From: Clostridia bacterium
Lineage (GTDB): Bacteria > Bacillota > Clostridia > Christensenellales > Aristaeellaceae
Direction of reading: 5' to 3'
Assembly (NCBI GenBank): GCA_017534885.1
Contig: JAFXVR010000063.1
Location: 1 to 64,000, forward strand
Length of the DNA: 64,000 nt
Shown piece by piece: positions 8,023-15,105 of this stretch. How positions within the stretch are numbered: position 1 is the stretch's first letter; each line of letters begins with the position of its first letter. The notes under the pieces are model-generated. The model was not told where the DNA came from. It was given only the letters and a program-made list of their open reading frames with translations, and made no database searches. The translations under genes and the position numbers were made by a program.

Positions 8023-8601
8023 TCACTCTACCTCGAAGGAAATCCTCGCCGACAGGGCGAAGGCCTCCGCGGCGGAACCGGGCGCGCCGAAGATGGTCAG
8101 CTGGGACTTGGTGATGCCCTGGAAGAGATCCACCGGGATCACGGTGACGGAGGCCGGGATGCGGATCTGGGTCAGGCCGGTGCAGTAGGCGAAGGCCTTG
8201 CTGCCGATGGAGGTGACCCCGTCCGGGATGTACAGCGCTTCCAGGGCGGAGCAGCCCACGAAGGCGTTCTGGCCGATGGCGGTCAGCGTGTCCGGGAGCG
8301 TCACGTCGGAGAGGGCTTTGCAGTGGGCGAAGGCGGCGTCGCCGATGCGCGTCACCCCGCTGCCGATGCTCGCCTTCACGATGGAAGCGCGGTGCTCGTA
8401 CCAGGGGAAGGTGATGGCGGTGTAGTCCGCCATGGCGCCTGTGCCGCTGATGGTCAGCGCGCCTTCACTGGTCAGCGACCAGGAAAGCCCGCCGAAGCTG
8501 CCGGTGGTGTCCGCCAGCGCCGGGCCGCAGCAAAGCGCCGCCAGCGCGAGGATGACGAAAAGTGTCCGCTTTATGGCGATTCCTCCACAAAAGCTTTCCA
8601 C
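8023..8601 (-). CDS. Secreted BspA-type leucine-rich repeat protein (small)
   Basis: A signal peptide ('KRTLFVILALAALCCGPALA') is followed by three or four LRR_5 (BspA/TpLRR) repeats, for example 'VTRIGDAAFAHCKALSDVTL' and 'VTSIGSKAFAYCTGL'. It ends with the 'PGSAAEAFA' cap seen in this family. Such proteins are exported and often bind surfaces or host ligands. Start problem: the only canonical start is GTG at 8601, which lacks a ribosome site. GGAGG sits 7 nt before an ATA codon at 8574, exactly where the signal peptide should begin, and that ATA overlaps the upstream stop as ATAA. The GTG coordinate is given; the AUA start (8574) is more plausible. Confidence 0.85.
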   Translation of the reverse strand: MESFCGGIAIKRTLFVILALAALCCGPALADTTGSFGGLSWSLTSEGALTISGTGAMADYTAITFPWYEHRASIVKASIGSGVTRIGDAAFAHCKALSDVTLPDTLTAIGQNAFVGCSALEALYIPDGVTSIGSKAFAYCTGLTQIRIPASVTVIPVDLFQGITKSQLTIFGAPGSAAEAFALSARISFEVE

Positions 8602-9734
8602 AGCGGGTCAAAGCAGTTCCTGGCCACCACCGCGATGTGATCCCGCATGGAGGAGTTGACCCCGTTGCCCATCAGCACAAAGACGAAGCCGGACTCGGGG
8701 TCGAAATAGCAGTTGTACACCTGGTCGGTCAGCAGGCCCTGGTGGCCGTAGATGATGCGGCCTTTCACCAGGTTGTCCATCATGTTGACGCACAGGCCGT
8801 AGGGCGAGTCAATGGTGACGCCGCCCTTGCCCAGCTGGGAGGAGCACATCAGCTGCACGGTCTCCTCCTTCAGCACGCGCACGCCGTCCACCTCGCCGCC
8901 CTGGCAGAGCATGATGCCCAGCTTCAGCAGGTCGCGGGCGCGGATGTACACCCGGCCGTAGCAGATGCGGTAGTGCATTTCCGGGTTGACCTCGCCGTTG
9001 TAGACGCCGCTGGCAAGCAGGCTCTTCTTGGAGATGTGGGTGACGCCGCCCTTGCTGAACACCGGCTGGACATCCGCCTCGTTGAGCAGGGAGGGGTAGT
9101 AGCCGCCCTCGATGCCCAGGGGCTCAAAGAGATCCTGCAGCACGTCGTTCAGGTTGCGCCCGGTGACCGCCTCCATCAGCGAGCCCATGATGCCTGCGCC
9201 GAAGTTGGAATAGCGGTAGACCGAGCCGGGGGTTTCCTTGTAGAAGTTGCCGCTCTGCTTCTTGACCTCGCTGCTGATGATGGCGCTCAGGGGGTTCTTC
9301 TCATTGGAATAGCCCCCGGAGGACTTGATGGAGGAGGTGTGGCTCATCAGCATCCTGAGGGTCAGCGGCTTTTTCGGGTAGTAGGGATTGACCACCTTGT
9401 AGCCCAGGTAGGTGGAAATGTCGGTGTCCAGATCCAGCAGGCCCTCTTCCACCAGCATCATCACCCGGATGCCCGTCACCATCTTGCTGACCGAGGCGAT
9501 CTTGAAAAAGGTTTCGCTGTCCACGGGCAGCTTCTGCTTGCGATCCTTCAGCCCATAGTGGAAGGTGTAGACCACCTGCCCGTCCTTGGCCGCCATCACG
9601 GTGGCGCAGGAGGCCTTGTGCCGCCGCAGGATCTTCTCGATGGCGGCATCCAGGGCTGCGGTGTCCTCAGCCAGGGCGGTCAAAGTGCCGCAGAGCGTCA
9701 GCAGGGCGAGAAGGGCGGCGAGGAATCGTTTCAT
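8571..9734 (-). CDS. Serine beta-lactamase-like hydrolase (class C/DD-peptidase fold)
   Basis: A 387-residue secreted protein with a clear signal peptide ('MKRFLAALLALLTLCGTLTALA'). Penicillin-recognising motifs are present: SxxK as 'SVSK' (Ser81, Lys84), YxN as 'YSN' near residue 178, and the third motif as 'YGHQG' near residue 340. This suits beta-lactamase-related family S12 enzymes (DD-carboxypeptidases, esterases, peptidases); resistance to beta-lactams cannot be inferred. The ATG at 9734 is preceded by GAAGGAGA. It is followed by the small LRR protein with overlapping ends, so the two secreted proteins are probably translated together. Confidence 0.92.
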   Translation of the reverse strand: MKRFLAALLALLTLCGTLTALAEDTAALDAAIEKILRRHKASCATVMAAKDGQVVYTFHYGLKDRKQKLPVDSETFFKIASVSKMVTGIRVMMLVEEGLLDLDTDISTYLGYKVVNPYYPKKPLTLRMLMSHTSSIKSSGGYSNEKNPLSAIISSEVKKQSGNFYKETPGSVYRYSNFGAGIMGSLMEAVTGRNLNDVLQDLFEPLGIEGGYYPSLLNEADVQPVFSKGGVTHISKKSLLASGVYNGEVNPEMHYRICYGRVYIRARDLLKLGIMLCQGGEVDGVRVLKEETVQLMCSSQLGKGGVTIDSPYGLCVNMMDNLVKGRIIYGHQGLLTDQVYNCYFDPESGFVFVLMGNGVNSSMRDHIAVVARNCFDPLWKAFVEESP

Positions 9735-9762
9735 GGTGATTCTCCTTCGTTGTGGATTGGAA

Positions 9763-10017
9763 TCAGAGGGTGATGTCTCCTTTGGCCAGCTTGTCCAGAA
9801 ACGCAGCGGGTGACAGACAGGGGATGCGGTCTTCCTCATAATCCCTGGCGTTTCTGGAAAGAATGAAGTCCACGGCGTTTGTTTCAGCAACAGTATATTG
9901 CACCGCGTCTTCAAAGTCATGCCAGTTCCGCTCGATTGCCTTGTCGATGTCCTGCTCTGTCACAGGCAAGACATGCAGGTATCTGCGCAGGTCTTTCAAC
10001 TTGATCAGTAGTTTCAA
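9763..10017 (-). pseudogene. Truncated PIN-domain toxin remnant
   Basis: The 84-codon reading frame matches only the second half of a VapC-like PIN domain. 'NWHDFEDAVQYTVAETNAVD' carries the internal acidic pair, followed by 'ILSRNARDY' and 'IPCLSPAAFLDKL'. The first ~60 residues are missing, including the N-terminal strand with the first catalytic Asp and the following Glu region. The frame opens inside the 3' part of the antitoxin gene, as expected if one deletion removed the antitoxin end and the toxin start. It should be inactive as an RNase. An ATG happens to lie at 10017, so a short peptide could still be made. Confidence 0.75.
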
Positions 10018-10234
10018 ACAACTTCTCCCCCAGTCTTTCCCCCAGTCTCTCTTCCCGGATCTGGTCGAGATCCAGCTTGCATCCGGCGATGCCTTTCAGC
10101 TGTCGGAACGCCTGCTCCCGGGCCTGTTCTTCTGTCAGCGGGGTTACCGTGACCGAAAACCATTTGCCGGGCACAGAGCTGGGGAGGTGGATCGCCTGCA
10201 GATCGCTTCTGCTGGCTGTCGTCGTGTAAGTCAT
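9917..10234 (-). CDS. Antitoxin with out-of-frame tail (broken TA pair)
   Basis: The N-terminal ~75 residues resemble small antitoxins that precede PIN toxins: 'MTYTTTASRSDLQ', a PxxLxG-type strand pair and a helical 'TEEQAREQAFRQLKGIAG' segment. After 'EERLGERLGE' (a small duplicated stretch, mirrored by a DNA direct repeat near 10030-10050) the sequence turns into ~25 unrelated residues ('ERPAQIPACLACDRAGHRQG'). These are the PIN gene read in the wrong frame. The start at 10234 has AAGGAGG 9 nt upstream. The gene lies 31 nt after the galactokinase-like gene. The family name is uncertain. Confidence 0.6.
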   Translation of the reverse strand: MTYTTTASRSDLQAIHLPSSVPGKWFSVTVTPLTEEQAREQAFRQLKGIAGCKLDLDQIREERLGERLGEKLFETTDQVERPAQIPACLACDRAGHRQGNRAELA

Positions 10235-10265
10235 CGCTGCGCGCCTCCTTTCCAGCCGGGCGATG

Positions 10266-11552
10266 TTATTCCTTGAAATCAATCACCGCCGCGCCGACGG
10301 GGCGGATGTTCAGCGGGTGGCAGCAGCCTTCGCCGAAAACGCCTTCCATGGCGGCGCTGAAGGCCTCCAGCCGGTCGTGGGGCACGAAGTTCAGGGTGGT
10401 GCCCGCGAAGCCGCCGCCGTGCACCCGCCAGGCGCCCACGCCCTTCAGGTGCTGCTCGGCGATGGCCAGCGCCAGGGAAAGACCCTGCTCCTGGGGCTTG
10501 GCGTAGACGTTCTGCAGGTACATGCAGGAGGAGCGCCCGCTCTCTAAGATGGCCTCCAGGAAGGCGGGCAGGTCGTCGGCGCGCAGGGCGGCCACCTGGC
10601 GGTCCACCCGGGCGTTCTCGCCGAAATAGTGGATGGCCCGCAGCAGGGCGCGGTCGGAGACCTGGCCGTGGAGGCGGGGCAGGCTCTGCCAGAATTCCTC
10701 CGGGCGTACGGCCCGCAGGCAGGGGGCGTCCAGGGCGGCGGCCACGGCGCGCATCTCCTGGGGGATGGCGGCGTAGTCGGCAGTCAGGTCGGCATGGCTT
10801 CCGCCGGTGGACACCACCACCAGGCTGTACCCCTTTGCCGCGAAATCATACTGCATGGGAGTGACGGCGGGATCGTCCGGGCGGAAGTCCACGGTGATCA
10901 GCCCGCCGTAGGCCGCGGCCATCTGGTCCAGGAGGCCGCTGGGCTTGCCGAAATACACGTTCTCGGCGTACTGGCCGATCTTGGCCGCCAGCTTGCTCTC
11001 GGGCAGGCGGCCGGAAAAGAGGTGGCCGAAGATGGCCGAGATCAGCACTTCAAAGGCCGCGGAGGAGCTCAGGCCGGAGCCGGAGACCACGGTGGAGGTG
11101 ATGACCGCGTCAAAGCCGCCGATGGGCAGGCCCAGCTCCCGGAAGCGCGCCGCCACGCCCCGCACCAGGGCATAGGTGGTGCCCTCCTCCTCCGGGCGCT
11201 GGCTCAGATCGTCCAAGGTCAGGGTCATGGGCGGATAGCCCTCGGAATGGATGTTGACGGTCAGGTCGTCCCGGGGCGAGACCACCGAGAGAGTGTCCAG
11301 GCTGACAGCCGCCGCCAGCACCTTGCCCCGGTTGTGGTCGGTGTGGTTGCCGCCGATCTCGGTGCGGCCGGGCGCGCTGATGGCGTAGACCGGGGCCTGC
11401 GCGCCGAAGAGCCGCTCGTGGTGGCTCAGGGCGGAGGCATAACGGTTGCGCTGGAGCAGCATGGTGCCGTTCTGCTCGCCGTAAAGACGGGCCAGCTGAT
11501 CCATGACGGGGGAGGTGGTGAGTGCGCGGCTCATGTGGGCGTACTGATTCAT
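10266..11552 (-). CDS. Galactokinase-family GHMP sugar kinase
   Basis: A 428-residue GHMP kinase. Motif 1 is 'GRTEIGGNHTDHN' (residues 62-74), motif 2 'SGSGLSSSAAFEV', motif 3 'WRVHGGGFAGT'; the catalytic-Asp segment is 'SGLLDQMAAA'. Overall order and length fit galactokinase, but the sugar signature differs from the usual GRxNLIGEHTDYN: the Glu that contacts the sugar is Asn, and Tyr is His. The substrate may therefore be galactose or another sugar. Start ATG 11552 follows GGGAGGG. It lies 32 nt downstream of a sugar-type solute-binding protein gene, which suggests co-expression with uptake. No GalT or GalE is nearby. Confidence 0.82.
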   Translation of the reverse strand: MNQYAHMSRALTTSPVMDQLARLYGEQNGTMLLQRNRYASALSHHERLFGAQAPVYAISAPGRTEIGGNHTDHNRGKVLAAAVSLDTLSVVSPRDDLTVNIHSEGYPPMTLTLDDLSQRPEEEGTTYALVRGVAARFRELGLPIGGFDAVITSTVVSGSGLSSSAAFEVLISAIFGHLFSGRLPESKLAAKIGQYAENVYFGKPSGLLDQMAAAYGGLITVDFRPDDPAVTPMQYDFAAKGYSLVVVSTGGSHADLTADYAAIPQEMRAVAAALDAPCLRAVRPEEFWQSLPRLHGQVSDRALLRAIHYFGENARVDRQVAALRADDLPAFLEAILESGRSSCMYLQNVYAKPQEQGLSLALAIAEQHLKGVGAWRVHGGGFAGTTLNFVPHDRLEAFSAAMEGVFGEGCCHPLNIRPVGAAVIDFKE

Positions 11553-11584
11553 GGTGATCCCTCCCATAACCTTTTGCGTGTGTG

Positions 11585-13093
11585 TTATTCTTTGACGCCG
11601 GTCCGGTCCAGGGCACCCTGGAAGAGGGCGATCAGCCGGGAAAGCCCCTTCGCTTCAGCCTCCTCGCAGAAGGCATTCCACGAAGCCTCGTCCAGCGGCA
11701 TGTCGCCGGTGACGAACCAGGTCATGCGGGTCTCGGCCCAGGGGCCCAGCTCCTGCCAGAGGGCGTCCAGCTCCCGGCGCTCCTCCTCCGTCAGCAGCAG
11801 ATCGGGCATGGGCTTTTCCGACACGGCGGACAGAGCGTCCAGCCCCACCACGTTCTTGTGCACCTGCTCGTTGTCGAAGGTCAGCTGATAGCTGACGGGC
11901 ACATAGCCGGGGATGGAAGCGCCCTCGCCGATGGTGGAATCGGGGAGCACGCTGTTGGACACGGTCTCCATGTCGTAGAGCCAGTTCCAGTTGCCGTCGC
12001 TGCTGCGCTCCCAGTCGGTGCCCTCCAGGCCGGTGTAAGCCAGGAAGCAGCCCTCCTCGGTGTAGAGGAAGTCCAGCCACTCCAGCACCCGGGCGGGATC
12101 GCCGCAGGCGCGGGTGATGGCGCAGGTGCCGGCGCTCACAGCCCCCAGCAGGCTGCGGTAGCGCTGCTGGCCCTCATATTGCATGGGCATCAGCAGCTCG
12201 AAGTCCTCCGAGGCGGCGGTGGCGATCATGTTGGAGGCCGAGGGCCCCATGACGATGCCGAAGGTGATGGTGGCGTTGGAATCCGTGACCTGGCGCAGGG
12301 CGTCCGCGGTGTTCAGCCCGGTGCGGTCGATCAGCCTTTCCTCCCAGAGCGTGTGCAGCCAGGCGAGGAAATCATAGTTCCGGGGATCGGTCAGGGTCGA
12401 AGACACCTTGCCGTCCGCGGCGTACAGGGAATAGTCGTCGCTCACCAGGCCAAAGGCGTGGCCCAGCCAGCGCAGATCCCAGAAGCCCGTGTACTCGAAG
12501 GGCACCTCATCCGCCTTGCCGTTGCGGTTGGGGTCGTCCGCTTTGAACGCCCGGAGCACCGCGGTCAGCTCCTCCGCCGTGGTGGGCGCTTCCAGGTGCA
12601 GGGCGCGCAGCCAGCGGGCGTTGATCCACATGGCGTTGTTGTTCTGCAGGGTGTTGAACTGGGGCAGGGCGGCGATGGCCCCGTCCGGCAGGGTGATGGC
12701 GGCCTCCCACTCCGGGTGCGCGCTGAGCAGGGCGTTCAGGTTGGGCATGTGCTCCGCCAGGTAGGGCCGCAGGTCGATGATCACGCCCTCCCGGTACAGC
12801 CGCTCAATCTCCTCCAGGCTCAGTTCCGCCTTGAAAAGCACGTCAGGCAGCTCCCCCGAGGCGCTGAGCCCCGCCTTGTACTGCGCCCACTCCGCGGCCT
12901 CCTTCACCTGCCGGAAGGTGAAGTGTACGCCAGTGCGCTCCTCCATCCGCCGGAAGAAATAGTTCTCAGGCCAGTCGTGCCCGGCGCTCTCCGGGTCAAA
13001 ACCCGCCATGGTAAAAGCGGTCTCCGCCCCCGCAGGCAAAACAAAAGCCAGACAAAGACCCAGGACAAGACAAAGTTTGAGCCATTTCCGCAT
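11585..13093 (-). CDS. ABC transporter extracellular solute-binding protein (LplA-like)
   Basis: A 502-residue secreted binding protein. Signal peptide 'MRKWLKLCLVLGLCLAFVLPAGA' leads into a family-1-type periplasmic-binding fold. Features include 'RRMEERTGVHFTF' near the N-terminus and 'DDPNRNGKADEVPF' (residues ~185-198), an EF-hand-like loop seen in LplA/YtcQ-type oligosaccharide-binding proteins. There is no lipobox Cys after the signal peptide, so it would be cleaved by signal peptidase I rather than lipidated, unlike most Gram-positive binding proteins. No permease is adjacent; it may serve permeases encoded elsewhere. First gene of a minus-strand group with the sugar kinase. Confidence 0.9.
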   Translation of the reverse strand: MRKWLKLCLVLGLCLAFVLPAGAETAFTMAGFDPESAGHDWPENYFFRRMEERTGVHFTFRQVKEAAEWAQYKAGLSASGELPDVLFKAELSLEEIERLYREGVIIDLRPYLAEHMPNLNALLSAHPEWEAAITLPDGAIAALPQFNTLQNNNAMWINARWLRALHLEAPTTAEELTAVLRAFKADDPNRNGKADEVPFEYTGFWDLRWLGHAFGLVSDDYSLYAADGKVSSTLTDPRNYDFLAWLHTLWEERLIDRTGLNTADALRQVTDSNATITFGIVMGPSASNMIATAASEDFELLMPMQYEGQQRYRSLLGAVSAGTCAITRACGDPARVLEWLDFLYTEEGCFLAYTGLEGTDWERSSDGNWNWLYDMETVSNSVLPDSTIGEGASIPGYVPVSYQLTFDNEQVHKNVVGLDALSAVSEKPMPDLLLTEEERRELDALWQELGPWAETRMTWFVTGDMPLDEASWNAFCEEAEAKGLSRLIALFQGALDRTGVKE

Positions 13094-13140
13094 GGCAAGG
13101 CCTCCTTGTGGTGTTGATCCGGGGATGATTTTCCAAGCAT

Positions 13141-13169
13141 ATTATATAACAGAATGGGCGAGTTGAAAA
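13141..13169 (-). promoter_or_regulatory. Promoter of the solute-binding protein gene
   Basis: Read on the minus strand, TTTTCA (13169-13164), a 17-bp spacer and TATAAT (13146-13141). The -10 is perfect; the -35 matches four of six positions. It lies about 50 bp before the ATG at 13093. Confidence 0.6.
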
Positions 13170-13229
13170 GGGGGAAAGAGCTAATAGCTTTTAGCGGTTA
13201 GCCGAGGGCAGAGCAGAGGGAGGAGTTCA

Positions 13230-13343
13230 GAGTAAAGAGTAAAGAGCGGAGAGTGGAGAGTGGAGAGTGGAGGTTTATGGGTTTATAGGTTGAAGGGAGG
13301 AGGTTTGAAATGAATACTGAAAACTGAAAACTGAAAAATGAAT
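13230..13343. repeat. Heptanucleotide repeat arrays (GAGTGGA and ACTGAAA families)
   Basis: Positions 13230-13271 are six consecutive 7-mers: GAGTAAA twice, GAGCGGA once, GAGTGGA three times. Positions 13316-13343 are ACTGAAA three times then AATGAAT. Between them are looser GGTTTAT/GGTTGAA-like words. They lie in the 402-bp gap (13094-13495) between the solute-binding protein and the histidine kinase, which otherwise holds only the promoter at 13141-13169 and G-rich sequence of no recognised type. Confidence 0.85.
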
Positions 13344-13441
13344 AATAGGTACGGAAGCCTCTCTCAGGGGGACGGGGGATGGGGGTGCCCATGCCTCGTG
13401 AGAAGCCTTTCATCCCCAAGCATTCAGCCCAAAGGCGCGTG

Positions 13442-13507
13442 CTTAACCTCCAACCTTCAACCTCCCTGGCAGCCCATTCAGCTAACAGCTAATCGCTAAC
13501 CGCTAAC
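13442..13507. repeat. Composite heptamer array (TTCAACC then AGCTAAC families)
   Basis: 13442-13462 is CTTAACC, TCCAACC, TTCAACC. After an 17-nt spacer, 13480-13507 is AGCTAAC, AGCTAAT, CGCTAAC, CGCTAAC. The same two families occur in the same order at 17956-18009 and, inverted, at 24714-24791. The second block runs into the histidine kinase gene and supplies its last codons and stop. Confidence 0.85.
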
Positions 13508-14962
13508 AGCTTCCACCGTAAACTCAAACGCCGCTCCCTCCGGAGCTTCCCCCAGCCTAATGCTCTGGCCGTGCATTTCCATGATGCGCTTGCAGATGCT
13601 CAGGCCCAGGCCGGTGCCCTTGCCGGCGGTGTGGGCGCGGTCGGCGGTGAAAAAGCGGTCGAAGACGTGCGGGCGGTCCTCGGGCAGGATGCCGATGCCG
13701 TTGTCGGCGACGGTGGCGGTCACGGTGCGGCCCTCCCGGCGGGTGCGCAGGGTCAGGCAGCCGCCCTCGGGGGTGAACTTGATGGCGTTGTCCACCAGGT
13801 TGATGACGACCTCCTCGATGCGGTCGCGGTCGGCGCGCACGGGGCAGGGGTCGTCGGGGAAGTCGCAGACGACCTCCATATGCTTGCGCTCCAGGTCGTT
13901 CACCCGGCGCACGATCACGCTGCGGAAGAGGGAGCAGAGGTCAAATTCCGTCAGGTTCAGCTCCACCGCGCCGCGCTCCAGGCGGGACAGGGAGAGCAGC
14001 TCGCCGATGAGCTTGGCCATGCGCTGGGTTTCGGCGTAGACCAGCTTCAGGTACTGGGGATGCTCCTCCGGGGGGATCGTGCCGTCCGCCATGCCGCCGA
14101 TGAAGCCGCTGATGGAGGTGATGGGGCTGCGCAGCTCATGGCTGACATTGGCCACGAACTCCCGGCGGCTCTCCTCCACGTCGCCCAGGCGCTCGGCCAT
14201 GCCGTTGAAGGCGGCGGAGAGGTCGGCGATCTCCCGGGTGCCAGAGGCCACTTCCACCCGGCGGGAGAAGTCCCCGTCCGACATGGCGCGGGCGGCGTCA
14301 GTCACTTCCCGCAGGGGCCTCAGCACGGGGTTCAGGCAGAGGGAGAGGGCGAGGGCGGCTAAGGCGACAACTGCCGCGGCGGCTATGGCAATCAGCAGTG
14401 CCTGCTGGCCCGCGCTGTTTTCGATGGTCTGCGCCTTGGTGCGGATCAGCACCGCGCCCAGCACCCGCTCCTCCTGAATGAAAGGCACGCCCACGGTGAA
14501 AGCCGGGTTGCCGCCGATGGTGGTGCGGATGGTCAGCTCCTCGCCGGAGAGCACCCGTACCATCAGGTCGCCCAGCTCATCCGCGTTCAGGGAGCCGGTG
14601 AAGTCCGGATCCTCGGACTGGGCGAAGTACAGGTTGTCCCGCACCACGCCCCGACGGTCCACCACCAGGATGTACGCGCCGAACTCGTTATAGACCTGCT
14701 GCGCCTTCCAGCCCAGGAGGCGGGTGGCGGCAGAATCGCTGCCGAAGAAGAACGCATCGGTGTAGGCGGTGGTGCGGGAGGCCAGGTAGGCGATCTCCCG
14801 GGCTTCGCTCTTCAGCGCCTCCAGGCGGCTCTGGATGCGGTCGCTGCGCACCGCGAAGAAGCTGATGGCGGCAATGGCCACCGTCAGCACCAGGATCACC
14901 GCCAGCACCACGGCCATGATCCGCGCAAACAGCCCTGTGCCGCGCTTGACGCCTCCGGACAT
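13496..14962 (-). CDS. Sensor histidine kinase
   Basis: A 488-residue membrane sensor kinase. Helix 1 is at residues ~14-37, an extracytoplasmic sensor domain at 40-185, helix 2 at 187-211, then a HAMP linker (~212-265). The HisKA box 'FVANVSHELRSPITS' carries the phospho-acceptor His275, and the ATPase domain has N 'NLVDNAIKFTPEGG', G1 'DNGIGI' and G2 'GKGTGLGLSI'. The layout matches PhoR/ResE-type kinases. The PhoB-like regulator at 18132-18833 is on the same strand but separated by two opposite-strand genes; pairing is a guess. The last four codons and the stop lie in a 7-bp repeat array, so its C-terminus has been remodelled. Confidence 0.94.
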   Translation of the reverse strand: MSGGVKRGTGLFARIMAVVLAVILVLTVAIAAISFFAVRSDRIQSRLEALKSEAREIAYLASRTTAYTDAFFFGSDSAATRLLGWKAQQVYNEFGAYILVVDRRGVVRDNLYFAQSEDPDFTGSLNADELGDLMVRVLSGEELTIRTTIGGNPAFTVGVPFIQEERVLGAVLIRTKAQTIENSAGQQALLIAIAAAAVVALAALALSLCLNPVLRPLREVTDAARAMSDGDFSRRVEVASGTREIADLSAAFNGMAERLGDVEESRREFVANVSHELRSPITSISGFIGGMADGTIPPEEHPQYLKLVYAETQRMAKLIGELLSLSRLERGAVELNLTEFDLCSLFRSVIVRRVNDLERKHMEVVCDFPDDPCPVRADRDRIEEVVINLVDNAIKFTPEGGCLTLRTRREGRTVTATVADNGIGILPEDRPHVFDRFFTADRAHTAGKGTGLGLSICKRIMEMHGQSIRLGEAPEGAAFEFTVEAVSG

Positions 14963-14982
14963 GCAAACACCTCCCCATTCAG

Positions 14983-15047
14983 AGTCTATACCAGCCGGGA
15001 AGCCTTGTCAAGCGCGCTTGACACCGGCCGGGGGCGGGGCATATAAT
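14983..15047. promoter_or_regulatory. Divergent promoters sharing an 18-bp palindrome
   Basis: Plus strand (LRR gene): TTGACA 15018-15023, 18-bp spacer, TATAAT 15042-15047. Minus strand (histidine kinase): TTGACA 15011-15006, 17-bp spacer, TAGACT 14988-14983. The two -35 boxes and the 6 bp between them form a perfect 18-bp palindrome (15006-15023), a candidate operator for a dimeric regulator able to switch both genes. Confidence 0.75.
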
Positions 15048-15105
15048 GGAGGCAGACCGATAAACCGGCTGACGCGTTCAGCCCGGACGATCAGGAGGAA
15101 GGCCG

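Noticed and set aside
8562..9773. 403-codon plus-strand frame over the serine-hydrolase gene, and similar ones over mutS2, the U32 gene, recQ and pgi
   Set aside because: All are antisense shadows of well-supported genes with low-complexity His/Gly/Val-rich translations.
13230..13343. CRISPR array
   Set aside because: Repeats are only 7 bp and contiguous with no spacers; no cas gene is present.
13230..13507. Assembly artefact as the cause of the short repeats
   Set aside because: The units are diverged, occur at five separate places and recur in the same composite order, which simple misassembly would not give; not fully excluded.
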